NCBI GenBank assembly: GCA_900555605.1
Contig: USLW01000052.1
Coordinates: 1 to 9,917 of the forward strand
Direction: 5' to 3'
DNA length: 9,917 bases
Source: an uncultured Clostridium sp.
Lineage (GTDB): Bacteria; Bacillota; Clostridia; UBA1212; UBA1255
Below, one piece after another: positions 7,037-9,917 of the stretch (position 1 is the first letter of the stretch; every line of letters begins with the position of its first letter). The translations under genes were made by a program, and so were the position numbers. Below the pieces are notes generated by a model. That model ran no database searches. It saw only the letters and a program-made list of their open reading frames with translations, and had not been told where the DNA came from.

Positions 7037-7927
7037 TTGGCAACAGTAAAAGCTAAAAAACAACTGGCACATAAAAGGACACTGCGCGGTGCGATTTCAT
7101 TTGAAAGACGGCGTACGATTGAAGGCGTGACCTTTATGACGCCTTGGATTATCGGGTTTATTTGTTTTACCTTGATACCGCTTGTTCTTTCGATCCGGAC
7201 GAGTTTTTATATTACCAAACTGACGGATTTATACGGATTTCAGGGAGACAGCAAATGGGTCGGTATCCAGAACTATACCGATGTGCTGTCGGATCCGGAA
7301 TTTGGACAGAAGGTTTTTGAATCCTTTCTTACCTCCCTGTATCAGGTCCCGGTGATTGTGGGATTTGCACTGTTTGTGGCGGTGCTGCTGAAGCAGAAAT
7401 TTCCGGGGCGGGTTTATTTTCGGATCATCTTTTTCCTGCCTGTCATTCTGGCCGGTGTCATTATGAACTACTTGTTCAGTGACGGTGTCGGCACTGTCAG
7501 CGTGTTCAGCGAATTGGTATCCTCTACAAGCGGCGGCATGTTGTCAGGGCTGTTGGGAAGCTCCCTTACGTCACAGATCGGAAATATCATGTGGAAAAGC
7601 AGTGTGGAGATTCTGATCTTTTTGGCTGCCCTGCAGAGTGTGCCGGATATCCTTTATGAGGTTGTAGAGCTGGATGGCGCTACTGCTTGGGAGAGCTTCT
7701 GGCACGTTACGCTTCCGTATATTTCTCCTTTTGTTATATTGAATGCGGTATATGCCTTAGTTGACTCATTTGTGGATCCTACGAATCCGGTTATGGATAT
7801 GTTTATTTCTATGACTACAAAGGGAACAGAGTATGGTATGGCCTCTGCGCTGAGCTGGATTTATATGCTGATGACCCTGCTTACAATTTTGATCTTTATT
7901 TTATTAACCAGGAGGTGGCTGCGTTGA
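7037..7927 (+). CDS. Sugar-type ABC transporter permease (MalF-like), second importer
   Basis: This integral membrane permease has 296 residues. The basic cytosolic N-terminus (KAKKQLAHKRTLRG, SFERRR) is followed by a first helix near 33-53 (MTPWIIGFICFTLIPLVLS), the usual opening of MalF/UgpA-type permeases. The motif WVGIQNYTDVLSDPEF in the first outer loop (near 73-88) is also typical. Further helices fall near 96-118, 128-147, 182-200, 230-250 and 270-290. The EAA loop at 208-227 reads EVVELDGATAWESFWHVTLP: the conserved Gly is kept but the second and third residues are Val-Val instead of Ala-Ala. The start is TTG, supported by a strong ribosome binding site. The gene ends in TGA inside the first codons of the partner permease, consistent with a coupled heterodimer. 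No residue that would identify the sugar is visible. Confidence 0.92.
   Translation: MATVKAKKQLAHKRTLRGAISFERRRTIEGVTFMTPWIIGFICFTLIPLVLSIRTSFYITKLTDLYGFQGDSKWVGIQNYTDVLSDPEFGQKVFESFLTSLYQVPVIVGFALFVAVLLKQKFPGRVYFRIIFFLPVILAGVIMNYLFSDGVGTVSVFSELVSSTSGGMLSGLLGSSLTSQIGNIMWKSSVEILIFLAALQSVPDILYEVVELDGATAWESFWHVTLPYISPFVILNAVYALVDSFVDPTNPVMDMFISMTTKGTEYGMASALSWIYMLMTLLTILIFILLTRRWLR
7911..7916 (+). promoter_or_regulatory. Ribosome binding site that moves the next start from GTG 7915 to TTG 7924
   Basis: GGAGGT sits within the end of the upstream permease gene. A GTG at 7915 would lie inside this site and could not use it. TTG 7924 is in the same frame with seven bases of spacing and shares bases with the upstream TGA (7925-7927), a classic stop-start overlap. 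Confidence 0.8.
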
Positions 7928-8898
7928 GTGCTTATGTGCAAAAGCTTACCAGCACTGTCGGTGGTTGGATTAAGCGGTATGAAAATTTAGGCTATAAAGC
8001 CAAGAAAAAGATCCGATTCATTATCGGGAGAATCTTTTTATACTATATTTTGATTGAGATGGCTTTTCTGTTTCTGCTGCCGTTTATCTATATTTTTACG
8101 ACGGCGCTGATGTCTTCGGCCGATTATTTGGATCCTACGGTGGAGTGGATACCGACCGCGATTCAGTGGAGCAATTTTCAAGATGCTTGGTTTGCTATGA
8201 CGTATCCTACCGCGTTTTTCCATACGCTGGTTACTTCGCTGGGCAGTGCTGTTCTGCAGTGCGTATCGTGTGCGCTGGCCGGGTATGCGCTGGGGCGGTT
8301 TAAGTTCCGAGGAAGAGGCATTTTGTTTATCTGTGTGATTGTTGTATTGCTGATTCCGCCGCAGACGACGATTCTTTCCGCTTACGGACTTTGGTCTGAC
8401 ATGGGACTACTGAATACTTGGGGGCCGATTTTGATTCCCTGTATTTTCGGTTTAGGGCTGCGCGGCGCTTTGTTTATTTTGATTTACATGTATTTCTTCC
8501 AGAGAATTCCTGATGCCATGGATGATGCGGCGCGTATTGACGGAGCCGGCCCGGCGCGGCTGTTCCTGCAGATTATGCTTCCGCTCGTAAAGTCCGCGAT
8601 TATAATTGTATTTATTTTCTCCTTTGTATGGCATTGGAACGATAACTATGAAACGCCGACTTTTATGTTTGAAAAGGAGATTCAGACGCTGCAGCCCAAG
8701 CTGGAGAACATTCGGACCTATTATGCAGATCAGATGGGGTATACAGGCGGCGCAGAGCTGTCTGATTTTGACAAGGCTATGACAGAGCCTATGCTCTTTG
8801 CGGGATGTCTGCTGGTGATGCTGCCTGTGCTGCTGGTTTATATTTTCGGTCAGAAGCATTTGGCTGCGGGTATTGAACGGATCGGTGTAATTGAGTAA
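7924..8898 (+). CDS. Sugar-type ABC transporter permease (MalG-like), second importer
   Basis: This protein has 324 residues from TTG 7924; a longer reading from GTG 7915 would add three residues but lacks a usable ribosome binding site. The basic N-terminus (KRYENLGYKAKKKIR) leads into a first helix near 34-60 with FIYIFTTAL, the usual MalG-type start. Other helices are near 97-119, 130-150, 163-190, 225-245 and 288-310. The EAA loop is DAARIDGAGPARLFLQIMLP at 201-220, with Phe214 at the position occupied by the amber codon in permease 2. The segment FSFVWHWNDNYETP after the loop also fits the family. An unusually long outer segment (about 248-285, TLQPKLENIRTYYADQMG and on) separates the last two helices. 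The protein pairs with the permease at 7037. Confidence 0.93.
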   Translation: MSAYVQKLTSTVGGWIKRYENLGYKAKKKIRFIIGRIFLYYILIEMAFLFLLPFIYIFTTALMSSADYLDPTVEWIPTAIQWSNFQDAWFAMTYPTAFFHTLVTSLGSAVLQCVSCALAGYALGRFKFRGRGILFICVIVVLLIPPQTTILSAYGLWSDMGLLNTWGPILIPCIFGLGLRGALFILIYMYFFQRIPDAMDDAARIDGAGPARLFLQIMLPLVKSAIIIVFIFSFVWHWNDNYETPTFMFEKEIQTLQPKLENIRTYYADQMGYTGGAELSDFDKAMTEPMLFAGCLLVMLPVLLVYIFGQKHLAAGIERIGVIE

Positions 8899-8904
8899 AG
8901 GAGG
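8897..8904 (+). promoter_or_regulatory. Strong ribosome binding site for the second solute-binding protein
   Basis: AAAGGAGG overlaps the TAA of the permease and stands eight bases before ATG 8913. It is among the best matches to the anti-Shine-Dalgarno sequence in the window, fitting the higher synthesis usually needed for binding proteins. Confidence 0.75.
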
Positions 8905-8912
8905 TTAGGCGG

Positions 8913-9917
8913 ATGAAACGAAGCTATCGGATGATTTTAATATTGCTTGCCTTTGTGCTCACGTGTTCTTTTGCCGCATGCAGTTCGGAGACTGAAAAAA
9001 AGGAGGACGGCAACAGCGATATTATACAGAAAGAGAATCCGGAGCCGGCGGATTATGTTGGGATGATCACCTTCTCGACATATCGGACGGATGAAAATGA
9101 TATGTCTGCATTTAATTTTATCCAGGCTTACAATATGAAATATCCCGGGGTAGAAATTAAGCTGGATAATAGCCTTTCAAGAGAAGAATATTTTGCGACG
9201 CTGGATGCGCGCATTCAATCAGGCGATATCGGGGATGTGTTCATGATTGATGACAGCCGTATGGCAAAATATGCGGATACCGGCTTGATTGCGAATCTGT
9301 CCCCCTATTTGGAGGAACTGATTGATTATGATACGTATAAAAAGCTGAGTCCGTCTGAGCTGCTTCTGCCGGCGGCATATGAAGCGTCCTTATATGAAGG
9401 CCGTATGTATATGTGTGCAACGGAATATAATAATCGCTTTGTATTTTTAAATCTTTCGGTCATTGCCGAGGCAGGGCTTTCTGTTCCGGCTGATCTTTGG
9501 ACTTGGACGGATCTTATGGAGTATGCCCAGCAGATAAGCGGTTTTTGTGACTATCCGCTGTCTGTGCCTTATGACGATTATGCGGTATGGGGCGCGTTTG
9601 CGAGGAGCTTCGGCACTTCCGTTTATCAGACGCTGGATGTTGAACTAAATTCAAAAAGCTTAAACTTGACAGATCCGGCCGTGGTGAACGGACTGATGGA
9701 GCTTGCAGACCTGATTTACACATACGGCAATGTAAAAACATCGGAGGAAATCAGTGCTGAAGAATTATCCTCGTACGGTATGATTGTTGCTTCTTATGCG
9801 GATCTTATTCGTTGGGAGGCAACGCTGAAGTCCGGTGATTTTGAATGGGATCTGGCACATTTTCCGCAGTGGGAAAGAACGGCGGCAGACGGAACGTCTG
9901 TGTATTACCGCAGCATT
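8913..9917 (+). CDS. Extracellular solute-binding lipoprotein, second importer (3' end outside the window)
   Basis: The frame runs from ATG 8913 to the right edge without a stop, 335 codons. The N-terminus is a lipoprotein signal: MKRSYRM, a hydrophobic core, then SFAAC with the acylated Cys at residue 23 (Phe at -3 is less usual than Leu but tolerated). A charged linker follows (SSETEKKEDGN). The mature part looks like family 1 sugar-binding proteins: YNMKYPGVEIKL near 73-84, RIQSGDIGDVFMID near 100-113, YADTGLIANLSPYLEEL near 120-136, YNNRFVFLNLSVIAEAGL near 171-188, then a Trp-rich DLWTWTDLMEYAQQI near 195-209. It would be tethered to the outer membrane face, handing ligand to the permeases at 7037 and 7924. 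It ends before the C-terminal lobe is complete, so total length and anything downstream are unknown. The ligand cannot be named. Confidence 0.9.
   Translation, partial: MKRSYRMILILLAFVLTCSFAACSSETEKKEDGNSDIIQKENPEPADYVGMITFSTYRTDENDMSAFNFIQAYNMKYPGVEIKLDNSLSREEYFATLDARIQSGDIGDVFMIDDSRMAKYADTGLIANLSPYLEELIDYDTYKKLSPSELLLPAAYEASLYEGRMYMCATEYNNRFVFLNLSVIAEAGLSVPADLWTWTDLMEYAQQISGFCDYPLSVPYDDYAVWGAFARSFGTSVYQTLDVELNSKSLNLTDPAVVNGLMELADLIYTYGNVKTSEEISAEELSSYGMIVASYADLIRWEATLKSGDFEWDLAHFPQWERTAADGTSVYYRSI

Larger units (their letters stand above)
1..9917 (+). other. Putative single operon: two sugar-type importer modules flanking two surface membrane proteins
   Basis: All eight genes read in the same direction. 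Spacings after successive genes are 23, 7, 14, -8, 17, -4 and 14 bases. None of the gaps holds an inverted repeat with a T-run or space for a full promoter, so transcription probably starts left of the window and continues past its right edge. No ATPase gene and no regulator gene lie in the window. Confidence 0.7.

Noticed and set aside
7915..7917. GTG as start of the fourth permease
   Set aside because: It lies inside the GGAGGTG ribosome binding site itself; TTG 7924 has correct spacing and overlaps the upstream stop.
8995..9006. A-AAA-AAG slippery heptamer followed by GGAGG early in the second binding protein gene
   Set aside because: The heptamer is in the right phase for -1 slippage, but the Shine-Dalgarno-like sequence is downstream instead of upstream and the -1 frame stops at 9092-9094, giving only a short product. 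It is best explained by Lys/Glu codons of the lipoprotein linker. No start codon stands at a proper distance from GGAGG.
1..9917. Window-wide reassignment of TAG as a sense codon
   Set aside because: Only one in-frame TAG was found among eight genes; a reassigned codon would be expected several times in proteins of 695 and 845 residues.

Overview
The window is almost wall-to-wall coding on the + strand and reads as one long polycistronic unit of a Gram-positive (Firmicutes) bacterium, most likely a clostridial or Paenibacillus-like saccharolytic species. The grounds are strong AGGAGG-type ribosome binding sites, frequent TTG starts, moderate base composition, a lipoprotein-type solute-binding protein and sugar ABC importer genes without their own ATPase. 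The genus cannot be fixed from this sequence.

Layout, left to right: (1) the C-terminal end of an extracellular solute-binding protein, open at the left edge; (2) a sugar-type ABC permease; (3) a partner ABC permease interrupted by one in-frame amber codon at 2109-2111, with the reading frame intact on both sides up to 2387; (4) a 695-residue protein with a signal peptide, an extracytoplasmic NHL beta-propeller, a TPR-like helical segment, a transmembrane helix and a C-terminal multi-pass Yip1-like membrane domain; (5) an 845-residue protein with a single N-terminal membrane anchor and a large extracytoplasmic region resembling the DUF5696 family, possibly a glycosidase-like barrel; (6, 7) a second pair of sugar-type ABC permeases; (8) a second solute-binding lipoprotein, open at the right edge (335 codons visible, no stop). 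Gaps between genes are 7 to 17 bases except 23 after the first gene, and two junctions overlap, so there is no room for internal terminators or a large promoter region.

Working model (inference): two importer modules (binding protein plus two permeases each) flank two large surface-exposed membrane-anchored proteins. Such a layout would suit binding, processing and uptake of an oligosaccharide or glycoconjugate, with an ATPase supplied from elsewhere in the genome (MsmX-type sharing is established for Firmicutes sugar importers). The substrate cannot be read from the sequence.

The most notable points are the amber codon inside the EAA coupling loop of permease 2, at a position that is Phe in two of the three sister permeases; the propeller-TPR-Yip1 fusion; the anchored DUF5696-like protein with dense aromatic patches; and the paired-importer arrangement around them. 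No RNA genes, CRISPR arrays, insertion sequences, phage genes or long repeats were seen.
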